Source of the DNA: Artemia franciscana
Taxonomy: Eukaryota > Arthropoda > Branchiopoda > Anostraca > Artemiidae
Reading direction: 5' to 3'
Assembly (NCBI RefSeq): GCF_032884065.1
Contig: NC_088879.1
Span: forward strand, 16,224,489-16,288,488
Length of the DNA: 64,000 bases
Both the position numbers and the translations under genes were made by a program. Positions 33,921-43,889 of this stretch are shown piece after piece. Under the pieces are notes generated by a model. It was not told the DNA's origin and did no database searches. It saw only the letters and a list, made by a program, of their open reading frames with translations. Each line of letters starts with the position of its first letter. The first letter of the stretch is position 1.

Positions 33921-34665
33921 TTTTATCAGAGATATTCTTTTTGGTAATGGATACCCCATTCCTTTTGTAAATAAAATAATTAGCCGTAGAATAAAAAGAC
34001 ATTCTTGTAAAATCGAAGAAGATACTTCACAATGTGAGGCTATTGATAAGCCCTCAAATATTGTCTATCTTCCGTATATCCCAAAGATTACAACAAAATT
34101 AAAAAATATTTGCACAAAAAATAATCTGTACGTAGTTTTTACTAATAATTTTAAAATCATCAATTTCTTAAATTCGGGTAAAGATAAGACCCCAGTTACT
34201 CGCCAAAGAGGGGTCTATCAAATACCCTGTGATTGCGGAAAATACTATGTCGGCAGGACCCATCAGAATCTAGACAAAAGGTTACATCAGCATAAAAATG
34301 ACATAGACAAGGCCTTAATTTCAAATGGTTCCAACAATTCCTTTGATTCTGCTCTAGGTTGGCATATTTTTAATAATCCGTCCCACATGATACTTTTTGA
34401 AAACTCTTCACTCATTAGTAATGATTTGGGAATAAAACAGGTGGTTCGAGAATCAATTGAAATTAATCTCAAAATCAATAAAAATATTTCTTTGAACAGG
34501 GACTTGGGGGAATACTCACTAAATTCTTTATACTCAAATTTAATTAAAAATGATCTAACAAAATATTTTACTAAACCAATTTATAATAGTACTGAACCAA
34601 CTACGAAAAGGCCTTTGAGACAGGCTGCTAAACAAGCAAGATTAGCTTTAAGAAATTGCATCTAA
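33921..34665 (+). pseudogene. PLE ORF 3' fragment (plus strand)
   Basis: Open from about RDILFGNG (residue 626) to the stop, so it holds the RT thumb region and the complete GIY-YIG domain but no RT catalytic core. The Ile-bearing RIKR variant matches unit 2. Confidence 0.9.
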
Positions 34666-35003
34666 TCATTTTATTCTCTTTAGTTTGAATGAGTTTATAT
34701 TTCTTCATTTCATTCTTTTCGCCAGTCCTGGTTGAACTTCGCTGAAGTAAGGATGCTAGGGCTATATTTTTAAAAAAAAAATTGTTTTAATAAGTGTTTT
34801 TATATTCAGTTTTAATTCTCACAATTTGATGTAAGTTCTTTTATATATATATATAGTATTGTATTGTGCTGAAGACGGCCCTTGGACATAGGGCCGAAAT
34901 ATCTACATAAATAATTTCCATTGTCTTGAAAAAACTTTCCCTATTGTTTCTACGTTGTATTTGTTTGTTATGGAAAGGCAGTGTGGTCTTCGTCGCTATT
35001 TTC
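34666..35003 (+). repeat. PLE pLTR plus 3' tail (plus strand)
   Basis: Inverted copy of the pLTR. After the pLTR end it continues for about 35 bp that match the start of the ORF (MERQCGLRRYF) before the target duplication. Such short tails beyond the pLTR are described for PLEs. Confidence 0.8.
34865..34907 (+). ncRNA. Hammerhead-like ribozyme motif, plus-strand pLTR
   Basis: Stem I is TGTG 34865-34868 / TACA 34904-34907. Box CTGAAGA is 34869-34875. Stem II is GGCCC 34877-34881 / GGGCC 34891-34895. GAAA is 34896-34899. TATC follows, with the predicted cut after C34903. The C at 34876 is unpaired in this reading. Confidence 0.5.
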
Positions 35004-35015
35004 AAAGGGTAAGTT
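35004..35015 (+). other. Target-site duplication, right copy
   Basis: AAAGGGTAAGTT, matching 27572-27583. After it the LINE A RT reading resumes (KFPEQLKVAK). Confidence 0.85.
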
Positions 35016-36339
35016 CCCTGAACAGCTTAAAGTCGCAAAGGATATCGCAAAAGCGATATCGAAAACTGGCGACCGATTTCGATTTTACCTCAATTCTCAA
35101 AAATATTAGAAAAAGTTATCCATAAACGCCTATATGATTTTCTCCAGGTCAATAAATTATTAAGTGAAACCCAATTTGAGTTCCAAAGGGATATTCCACA
35201 ACTCATGCCTTGCAAGATCTGGTGGAATATGTTAGCGGTGCGTTGGATAAAGGGTACTTACCAATGCCAATTTTCATTGATATAAGGAAAGCATTTGATA
35301 CTGTAGATTTCAAGATTTTGCTGGACCGACTCAAGTGTCTGGGAATTCGCAGAACTTCTTTACAGTGGTTTGAAAGTTATCTCCTTGGAAGATCCCTGCG
35401 TGTAGTACTTAATGATGTGACTTCATCTTCTTATCGACTAAAATGTGTAGTTCCGCAAGGTTCTGTTTTAGGTCCCTTACTTTATCTTGTGTACGCAAAT
35501 GCGATTTGTTTTTATCTTCAAGATGTTTATATAACAACCTTTGCTGATGATACAGCTTTGACAGTGTGTGCTAAATCGATCGAAGAGGTTGTGCTGAAAG
35601 CAAATGATGCATTAAGAAGCTTGGAGGTTTTTATGAACCTTAGTTTGCTGTGTGTCAACGTGAAAAAGTCATTTTTAATGACTTTCTGCAGAGTAGGCAT
35701 GCCAGTTGACGCTAGAGATCTAGTGATTTTATCCGGAAAGCCTATTCAACAAGTTCATATATTGCGATATGGAAGCATCACAGAGATATTATTTCTTCAA
35801 AAATTGCCCGAGGAGTTGGAATGCTTTGTAGATTGATGAATTTCTTGCCATAGTGGATTCTTCTAATGATTTATCACCCAATTGTTTACCAATATATTTC
35901 ATATGGCTGTCTGATTCGGATGAGCAATTTTTATAGTTATTTCAAAAGAGTCCAGATTCTTCAGAACATTGCCGTGAGGGTCGTAGGCAAGTATGTCAAG
36001 GATGTGAATAATACAAGTGCTTGTTTTAAGTCTTTAAATTTGTTTAATGTGGGCCAACTGCGGGATTATCAAGTAACAGTTTTCGTTTTCCAATGTGTGT
36101 ATAATTTAGTCCCAGGTGCTTTTTGTGACAGTTACCGTACTAACAGTGATATTCATGAATATGATACGAGGAATAGTGATAAATTGGTGATTGAGCTTCA
36201 GAGTAGCACAAGATCAGAATTTCGATTAAAGTTTCTTGGAACTGCAGTCTGGAATTCTCTACCAGTGAGCATCAGGGCGGCTGAGTATCTTCTAGAGTTT
36301 AAGAGAAAGTTAAAAGATTATTTAATAAAGAATGATTGA
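35004..36339 (+). pseudogene. LINE A ORF2 3' half: RT core and C-terminal domain
   Basis: Continues the ORF2 cut at 27575. The frame at 35210-35836 gives DIRKAFDTVD (RT motif A), VPQGSVLGPLLYLVYAN (motif B) and FADDTAL (motif C). A deletion and frameshift near 35770 lose the usual YLGVxID region. KHHRDIISSKIARGVGM continues in another frame, with a stop near 35857. The last frame (35866-36339) has YGCLIR, LQNIAVRVVGKY, YDTRNSD, WNSLPVSIR and FKRKLKDYL, the C-terminal region typical of CR1/L2/Jockey-group LINEs. The motif C DD pair is intact, but the frame breaks make it dead. Confidence 0.9.
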
Positions 36340-37969
36340 ATTTGTATTTTATTTGTGATGAGATGGGAGGTGGTAGGGAGGTCTGGTTGGTTGGGGGTGG
36401 TAAGGAGGATGGGTGGTTGGGTGGTACTGAGGGAGTAGGATTGTTTGGATTTTTTTTATTGGGGGATTTTGTTTTTTTTTTGGTATGTTTTTTTCTTTTT
36501 TTGTTATCTATTTATTACTTTTTTTGGTGTGTTTAGAAAATGGTTAATTTTTACTACTGCACGCCAACAAAAACGTATGTTTTTCCATCAGTGCAGTAGA
36601 TGTGTAACGTAAAGAGTTATAATTGTGGATAAATCACTCTTGCCTTCAAATAGGTAAAGATTGTCTCGGGATATGCGCAGTTTTAGATATGCTACAGTGG
36701 TGAACGTACCACAGTAACGTATAGTAACTGAACGTATTTTGAGATCTCTGACCCTCCAGTAATGTGGATCTGAATCTGAATATATGCACGGTCTATATTT
36801 CAGAAGAGTTTAAAATAAAAATTCTACTAAAAATTAATCATATAGTGAAATATTGATAAGATACTCTATAAATGTAATACTTAAATGGCTAAATAGAAAT
36901 AATCAATCCAAATTTTAATTTCTACTAAAATGAAATTAAAACAAGATTTCGACTGCCAATTCGACTTCAATGGAGACTTGTTTAACCGTTTCGTATTTTC
37001 AGTTTACAGATTTGAGATCATAAGCGTTGCCAAATCGATATTCTGGCAGATGACAGAATTTACCAAGTGGAGACGAGTTTTTAAGAGTAATCTACTGCAT
37101 TCCGATCTAATGTTATTTTGCTATCTTAAAGAATGTTCAATATCTTTCTCGGGAAATGGTAAATTTTAGTGTAAAATTCCATGTTTGAACTCATAAACAT
37201 GACCAAAAATATGTACATAGTATTTTTTCAAAAAATATATTGGTAATTAAATCCAAAATTAACTGTCAAACGCATTCTAATTTCTAAAAAGCTCTATTTA
37301 AAGATGATAGAAATAAGTGAAAATATGAATGGCATACAGTTTGAAACAGCTTAGTTATCTAAATTGAACGTACGAACCGGATTTTCTAAATGTCATCTGA
37401 TTTCTTCAAAAACTTACGTTTAAGTTTGTGTTTTCGAAAAGGGCCTCTGTTGACACTACAAGCTTTATTTTTGGTCGGATTATGGCTTATTAATTCAATA
37501 ATGCTCACGGAGACTTTAATAGTTTTTATATGTATGTTGAAACAACATATTGGCTTTTTTACTACATAAGCAAGTGTTATGTATTTCATTTGTTTTTTTC
37601 AATTGCTACGTCCAATTTTGTCAAAACCCTCATCTTTCGCGACTTTGACAAACAGTTTGGTCAAATTGACATGTGGAAGTCTATTCCTAATGGGATAGTT
37701 TTATTACGGCTTGACTTGAGTGCTTCGCTGACGGCTATAGAGAAATACAAAAGATACTAATATTTATAGAGGTCTAATAGATCTAATCGAAGATCGAATA
37801 GAAGGGAACCGACGCTTACCTCCCCCCTCCCTACGGTTGGTTGGTCTCCAATCACTTTCAACTTACAAAAAAAAAGACTAGAACTCTCAATTTCTGTTGC
37901 AAAAAGCCACATCCAAATTTTCTACGACCATGAGGTTAAGAGAGAGGAAGTCCCCCTCCCATAAGTAAT
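36340..37969. other. LINE A 3' tail and unassigned DNA
   Basis: 36350-36530 is G- then T-rich and is probably LINE 3' UTR. An inverted pair, CTACTGCAC near 36554 and GTGCAGTAG near 36591, flanks 27 bp. From 36660 to 37969 I see only AT-rich DNA and chance open frames. Confidence 0.45.
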
Positions 37970-38239
37970 GTTCATTTTAGGGTCAAATTTTACTCTTTAC
38001 TTTTAAAATAACAGGGTAGAAATATTCCCAAATATTTAGGCCAGAAATATTCTCAGAAATCAAGAGGGATTAAATATAAATTTCACATTTTTATTTGTTT
38101 TTCAAAGTTTTTTGTACCCCCCCCCCTCCCTATAGAAAGATTACCCACCCAAAAAAATTCTTACAAACGACTCTGGGGATGTACATCAATTTCCACCCTA
38201 CCCTCTTCTCTCCCTTAGAACTAATTATGTATCAAACAG
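37970..38239. other. Unassigned, with C-rich run
   Basis: Contains a C9-type run near 38115 and text resembling R1 interior. No gene. Confidence 0.35.
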
Positions 38240-39560
38240 TTTGTGCTGTCGGTGAGGAGCGACTCAGCTCAATAGTAACCAAAACTATAAAAAACGGAAA
38301 TTTTGATATCAGTAGACCCATCAAAAGAATTGTCTTATCATGCTGATTCAAAATATATAAAATTTATCAAGAATTTATTATTAATCATAAATCATAAAAT
38401 TTATTTTTACTGTTACCCATCAAAAGTTAAGAGCCTGATAAAATTTGCAAGATTTTGGAAAAAGGGGGTAAACATCCCCTAAAGAAGTCTATGAAAATCC
38501 CACCATAAGATTTAGCGAAAACTTACTGTAGAAACTTACTGTGAAACTTACTGTAGAAGTTTCAAGTTCCTATATAGCAAAATGTAGAATTTTGTTTTGT
38601 TTTTCTTTTTTTTGCCAGAAGAAAAATAATGGATGCATGTTTATTTTGTTTATTATTTCTTTTCCCAGAGTTGACCATATGGAAATAATGGCCGTAGAAG
38701 ATCGGTAGAGCGTGCATTTGAACAGAAACTCAAACTTCTAGTGCCCTTATTAAGTGACCTAAAAGATTGTAGGGTAACTAACCCCCTCGGGGGGCAATTT
38801 ACGAGAAAAAATGGTCATGGGAGGGGGCCTCTCCCACGCTCATTTTTTTCCCAAAGTCGTCCAATAAAAATTTTTAGAGTCATTTTTTTTACCATAGTTG
38901 AACTATGCCCTTAGGGGTAACATGATCCCTCCCCCACAGCCCTTAGGGAGAGGCCTGAAAGTAAGAAATTTTGTCCATTGTTTACGTATAGTATTTTTTA
39001 TAGGAAAGCATACAGACTTTTTAGGGAGGGAGAATTTCGTGCTTGGCATAGATTTCCATGAACAGAGTTTCTTTGGGGAGTTAAATTACTGGGTGCTGGC
39101 TTTCAAGGGTAAATTTTACAGTGGAGAGGTTTGACAGAATTTCAATACGAAATTTTTTTATTTGTCTTACTCTCTCTTTGCCAACTCAATGTTGCATGTG
39201 GATATTTTTGCAGTGGGAAATGTCCAGGGGTTATTTTCAGTATGTTTGGATGTCTAGGAAAAATTTCCACGGAAGGGGGATTTCTGGAGTGATTGGAAAA
39301 ACCCTTAGAAATTCAGTCTCTCTCAAATGAATTTTTCGCTCTGAATCGTCTGCAAGAAATTGTAAGATGGGGAAGGGGGTGAATTTTACGTGGTATTAAA
39401 TTTTTACGGAGTTTCCGGTGGGGAGCTCTTCATGGAGGGTGAGCCATATTTATCGGCATTATTTGAAAAACGATTAGAACTTAATTTTTTCGAAACGATT
39501 CTTCCAACTGAAAGTAAGGAGCAAATTAAAATTCGAAACGAAAAGATATTATTCCGCATA
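38240..39560 (-). repeat. R1 repeat, minus strand, nearly full
   Basis: Reverse complement order matches 45841-47512: GAGGAGCGACTCAGCTCAATAG (3' end) near 38250, CATCAAAAGTTAAGAGCC near 38417, TAGAAGTTTCAAG near 38560, TGGGAGGGGGCCTCTCC near 38820, and AACTGAAAGTAAGGAGC (head) near 39505. The hairpin head is degenerate. Confidence 0.7.
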
Positions 39561-40140
39561 CGAAGGACTTGCCGTTTTTTTTATTTTTTTATATATATTT
39601 TAGGCTCAATGAGAGCTGAGATGTTTCGGCATTAAGATGCACCCTTTTAGGCATCTCCCTCCCTCCTTAGCTGTAAAACAAATAGAGAACTTCATTGCAC
39701 AAGTTTAAACGCCTTTTAAAGTTTTATAATATGTCCAATGCTTGCAGATAGTAGCCTTTCTGTTATTGGGAAACTTACAGACATTTTTTTGCAAGGGAGT
39801 TTTCTGCAGGGGGGAGGGGGAGATTTTCTGGGAGAATTTTCAGTGGAGAGAAAATTTTTGGGAAGAGCTTTCTGTCAGCAGGGATAAAAATGTCCGGCAA
39901 AATTTTTCCGGTGGAAAACTGGTTGAAGTTTGAAATGTTTAATGGATAAGGGAGGTGAAAGATTGTGCGTAGCCTTGGCCCCTAATGGATTGGTGCAGTA
40001 AACAGTTGTTAGTCAAGACAGTATTTATCTCCAATGCATCTTTGTAACCCCGGGGTATACAAAGATGACTTTCAGCGTGTCTTCATCCTTGAGATTGTCA
40101 TGTTCTAAGATAAGTTTGACAACTGTTGATTATTTTGTAT
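39561..40140. repeat. Diverged R1-like fragments
   Basis: 39740-39935 repeats G-rich R1-interior words (GGGAGTTTTC, GGAAGAGCTT, GGTGGAAAACT). The rest is unassigned. Confidence 0.4.
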
Positions 40141-40152
40141 TGAATATTTTAG

Positions 40153-40294
40153 GGTCGGAGGATTCGATGGAGCGTCTGGTTTAAATACTGCTGAAAAATA
40201 CGATCCAGGTGTTGGTGAATGAAGGATGATAGCTAATATGTTTACTAGACGGAGCAGTGTGGGAGTAGCCGTACTTCATGGGATTATGTACGCA
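40153..40294 (+). pseudogene. Kelch-repeat exon remnant (KLHL family)
   Basis: After a TATTGAATATTTTAG acceptor-like site, the frame reads VGGFDGASGLNTAEKYDPGVGE, then TGA (40218-40220), then RMIANMFTRRSSVGVAVLHG and IMYA. GG...YD...W...M...R...VAVL...YA is one full Kelch blade. In Kelch proteins the residue before RMIA is the conserved Trp, and here TGG has become TGA. The blade resembles the KLHL2/KLHL3/kelch group, which are substrate adaptors for Cullin-3 ubiquitin ligases. No GT donor is obvious at the end and no other Kelch exon is seen nearby, so this is an isolated decayed exon or a captured fragment. Confidence 0.7.
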
Positions 40295-40309
40295 TTAAGT
40301 CATATCTAC

Positions 40310-40490
40310 ATATATGAAGGGTTTTAGTCACTAGTATCATTAGCAAGAAGCAGTAGTAGTTGCAAGTAGTAGTAGCAGTCGTAAGGGGTAGAAGCAGTCC
40401 CAAATAGTGGTGGTTGTTGCGAGCAGTGATCACAAGCAGTAGTAGAAGTTGCAAGTAGTAGTACCGCCGAGTAGTACTATGCACATATTG
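40310..40490 (+). repeat. AGTAGTAG/GCAAGTAGTAGT minisatellite
   Basis: Imperfect repeats of AGTAGTAGTTGCA and related words, about 170 bp. It may be the tail of an RTE element, as at 45580-45612, but no coding part adjoins it. Confidence 0.7.
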
Positions 40491-40829
40491 TCTTTGTGTA
40501 GTCGTGCTTTATGTAGCTGTCCATAAATTGTGATTTATGGTCTATGTTTTAGAAAATAAAGCCTCCAGGTTGTAGGGGGGAGGGGGTTAGTTAAAGTTTG
40601 AAATTTTTAACGGATAAGAAAGGTGGAAGACTGTGCGTAGTCTTTGGCTTCAACAAGGGTGCTGTAAAGTGACACCTCCGTTCTTATTGAATGTTTTTGG
40701 TGTTTATTTAATTCTTTATTGACGTGAAGTGATTTGCCTAACAATGCGATGGTCTATTATTAATAAGGGGTAGTAGATTGCTGTGTAAGGAAGGGATTAA
40801 GATACCAAAAGGATTACGTTTCAGTGGCC

Positions 40830-40895
40830 TGAGCCTCACAGCCACTGAGCTCTTCAGTGGCCTGAGCCTTACGTGAAGTGGCCTAAGCCTCACAT
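40830..40895 (+). repeat. Three-copy AGTGGCCTGAGCCTCAC repeat
   Basis: Short direct repeats separated by CAGCCACTGAGCTCTT and ACGTGA, with slight changes in the third copy. Confidence 0.75.
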
Positions 40896-41429
40896 GAAAG
40901 CTAAACCAGCTTTTGAGACTGCTTGTCTTGTTCTCTTTGGTTCCCACGTATATTTTTAGTTCGTGCCTTTATTATAGGTCCCGGGGTGGGGGGGATTAGT
41001 AGTATCCAAGCATTTTTGTTATCCTACCACCCCCTACATAAAGATTTACCTCCTCTCCTTAAGAATATATCACTCTCACTGTATTATGAAGCAAATCACT
41101 TTGGTTAAATAAAGCATTGAAATTAACGCCAGAATTATTTCTGTGCAATAAAGATGGAGGTCATCTTGCAGCATCTTTGTGGACATTAACCATATTTTTT
41201 TTTCCCAGGAAAATCTTGCCAGACAATTTGATCCTTTCCCCTGAAAAAGTCCCCGGACAATTCCAAAGTGAAGTTCTCTCCATGCTTAGAATTGTCCATA
41301 CAAAAACGAAGAAAGACAAATAAAAAGAATTATGCAAAAGCATTCAGGGTAAATCTTGCCAAAATTTTTCTCCCCACTGAAAAATTCCCCAGCGAAAAAT
41401 GTCCGGATAATTCTCAATAACAAATACTA
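40896..41429. repeat. Unassigned DNA with an R1-interior fragment
   Basis: About 41170-41410 shows R1-interior phrases (GACAATTTGATCC, AAGTTCTCTCC, GAAAAATTCCCC, ATTCTCAATAACAAATACTAT). No gene. Confidence 0.4.
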
Positions 41430-42460
41430 TCTGCAAGGAATGGTTCAAGTTCAAGTTCAAGTTCTATTTATTTTTATAAAATAACAATAACAAAAACAAT
41501 ATCCAAAATGGCTCAATGGCCCGTTATTTGGGAAACGGCATACAATAAATAAAGAATGATAAAACTTGTTATAAACACACTAACCAACATCTAAATATAA
41601 ATCTATAAGGAAAAGAAATCAACTCACCGGCAGTCCCCACGAAGCAGCAACCCTCAAATCACCTGACAATAAAATAAAAATTAGAATTATCTGCGTCGTC
41701 GAGGATCCAACGCCAACAAAACAACAACCTAATAAAAATTAAACCATAAGAAAAGTTTAATAAGAAACCTTGAATAAGAAACTTGTCATTTGTCTCTTAA
41801 AGGAGCCAAGTGTTCATGACTGCCGGGTCTCAGCGGGAATCAAGTTCCAAGCACGCCCCACAGTCACGGCCTGTCCGAAGTCTGAACGAACCGAGGGAGT
41901 AGCTGGAATCATCACATCCTCCCAGTTTCGAACTGTATACAAATTTACTTCCCATACTAGTTTGAGCAGTCCCGAAGAACAATACGGGAGATCTTCCTGG
42001 AGGTATTGATATGCCAACGAAGATAGAGATAAAAGATAAATATATTTAATCTTGAGGAGGTCAAGAGGAGTGTGTAGCCGACTGGAGAGTTCTCGCCGCT
42101 TTCTCATGAAGATGGTGAATAGGAGCAAGTACCTAGGGAAATGTGGGCATCCACACAGACGAACAGTAAAATGTATATGGGTAAATGAAAGAGAAGCATA
42201 ACAGACGGAGGATAAAGAAAGAAAATAAACGCTTTAGTTTTCGGATGATCCCAAGTCGGAGTTCTGTGTTCTTTATTTAACAATAAAATTCATAAACAAA
42301 AAATTACTTCAAGACAATCTTCCGCATAAGGCTCCATGGGAAATGTTCACTCTTATTATTTGAACATGCCACTTAAACGATAAATTTTTATCCAAAAGAA
42401 CTCCCAGGAATTGCACATATTGATCCGGGGGACAAATTGTAAAACCTAAAAAGGCACTTA
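41430..42460 (-). pseudogene. LINE 3' end on minus strand (CR1-like)
   Basis: Minus-strand translation gives YVQFLGVLLDKNLSFKWHVQ (the block after RT motif C), NISHGALCGRL, a stop and shift, and then 42128-41814 with RKRRELSSRLHTPLDLLK, TPSVRSDFGQ and RAWNLIPAETR. After a stop come LGSFKRQMTSFLFK. This is the C-terminal region of a CR1/L2-style ORF2. The 3' UTR runs to a (TTGAAC)3 hexamer repeat at about 41447-41465, a microsatellite tail of the kind such LINEs use. It lacks the endonuclease and the RT core. Confidence 0.75.
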
Positions 42461-42840
42461 AACTTCTACAATGGAGATCTCAGATTGTTTTGTACTTGAG
42501 GAGGGAGGGACATACCTCAAAGGGTGAATTTTGATGTCAAAATATCCCAGATCTCATTGAGCCTTCACAAAAATAAAGGACGTAAGCTGGATTATACTTT
42601 GGATTTAACTGGATTGCACAATAAGCAAAACTGTAGAAAGTAAGAAAATTACGAAATATTACAAATTGTCTGATAACGAAATACTATAACTTACCGACGA
42701 CTTGATCGAATACGGACTATGATTTTTGAATATCATTTAGATTATGGGGAAGTAAGTTTTAGTGCCCTGTTAAATGGACTTAGTGTACATTTGTCCAGTT
42801 TTGAACTTTCTACAGAGACAAATTATTAACAAGGCAGATA
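42461..42840. other. Unassigned junction
   Basis: No recognisable feature between the minus-strand LINE and LINE B. Confidence 0.4.
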
Positions 42841-43863
42841 AGGATGCTGTTGCTAAACTAACAGCCAAATTTTAAGGAAAAGATGCGTTTAAAGAAACTA
42901 TTGAAATCTGTTGTGATACTTTTAAAGTGGATTTTCTTGAGAGGTGCCAGAGATCACATCCGAGTGCGGCTTTTACGGCTGACTTCTACGAATTGCTGTA
43001 AGACCGAATCTCGAATGATGATTCTGATTATGGACCCGTCAGATGTTCCGGTTTCCCTCTCAAGCAAACGAAATACAATTGTGGCATCAAGATTAAATGA
43101 CTGTGTTCGAATGTTAACTTTCCTCTTTGAAAAACAAGAGTTTGTTACCACAGGTATGGGTGAACAAAACCGTTTTTGGCAGTTCCTTCCTAAGCCAGAA
43201 AATGCCATAGTTCCTTTCATTTTTAGTAATTTACCTGCTAGTATGCAGTCTTCCAATCCCACTAACCAGCGCGAGTTTATTTCAAATTTAGGGTGCTAAG
43301 ATGAAATCGACCATGTTGAGCAACGGAGAGATATGCTACTGGTGTTTATGAAAAATAATGATTCGGCCTCATCCGTGGTATGTGCCCTACCACCCGGTTC
43401 ACGCATCATTGATAAGGTCGTAAAGAATGAGTATTTAGGAATTATACGGATTGACAAGGTTTTGATCAATCAAATATTACAGGTCTAGTTAACTCTGTTG
43501 TCCAAGCAAAGCGCTTTGGAGGTAGTTCAGTCGTAGAGTTGTCTTTTTAATCTCAAATAGATTTCGATATAGCTCCAACGCATGGCATTAAAATTGATTA
43601 TTCACTTTTCCGGTTGTCAACTCCACTAAATCGACCCAAGCAGTGCTATAAAGGCCAAGGATGTGATCACTTAGCACTTGATTGTATGAATGAACTTAAA
43701 TGTGGTAAATGTGCCGGGCCCCATGTTAATAGTCGTGACAATGCATGTTCAGCCTCCGCTGTGAAATGCGCAAATTGTGGTGGAAATCACAGAAGCAACA
43801 GCTTCTTCTGCACCGTGTTGAAGAGCCGTATGCCTGCCGCTCCTTTGAGCACTCAAGCTTGAG
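42841..43863 (+). pseudogene. LINE B ORF1 (CCHC zinc-knuckle protein), decayed
   Basis: The N-terminal part is spread over several frames (for example KETIEICCDTFKVDFLERCQ near 42890, then NSVVQAKRFGGSSVVELSF near 43490). The best-preserved stretch (43600-43863) runs from RPKQCYKGQGCDHLALDC into three zinc knuckles. Knuckle 1 has Gly where the second Cys belongs. Knuckle 2 (CGKCAGPHVNSRDNAC) and knuckle 3 (CANCGGNHRSNSFFC) are complete CCHC. ORF1 proteins of I/Jockey-type LINEs have this triple knuckle and bind the element RNA. ORF2 begins 27 bp after the stop. Confidence 0.75.
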
Positions 43864-43889
43864 GCTGAAATCCCCCTCCCCGCACAGGT

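Larger units (their letters stand above)
27584..35003. mobile_element. Penelope-like element array (EN+ PLE), nested in LINE A
   Basis: This 7.4-kb insertion comprises two full units in tandem on the minus strand (2,902-bp period), a third minus-strand 3' fragment (33387-33911), a 9-nt filler, and a plus-strand 3' fragment (33921-35003). Both outer ends are element 3' ends. The full units differ by very few bases (one amino acid), so the array is young. The right end runs about 35 bp past the pLTR into the start of the ORF (MERQCGLRRYF), while the left end stops just before it. Partial tandem duplication, inverted junctions and short tails are known features of Penelope insertions. Confidence 0.95.

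Noticed and set aside
27584..35003. LTR retrotransposon or virus-like element
   Set aside because: No protease, RNase H or integrase is present. The single ORF has PLE-type RT motifs followed by GIY-YIG, and the repeats are pLTRs in tandem arrangement.
36930..37169. 79-codon open frame as a host gene
   Set aside because: No family resemblance and no splice or promoter context. Such lengths are expected by chance in this much AT-rich DNA.
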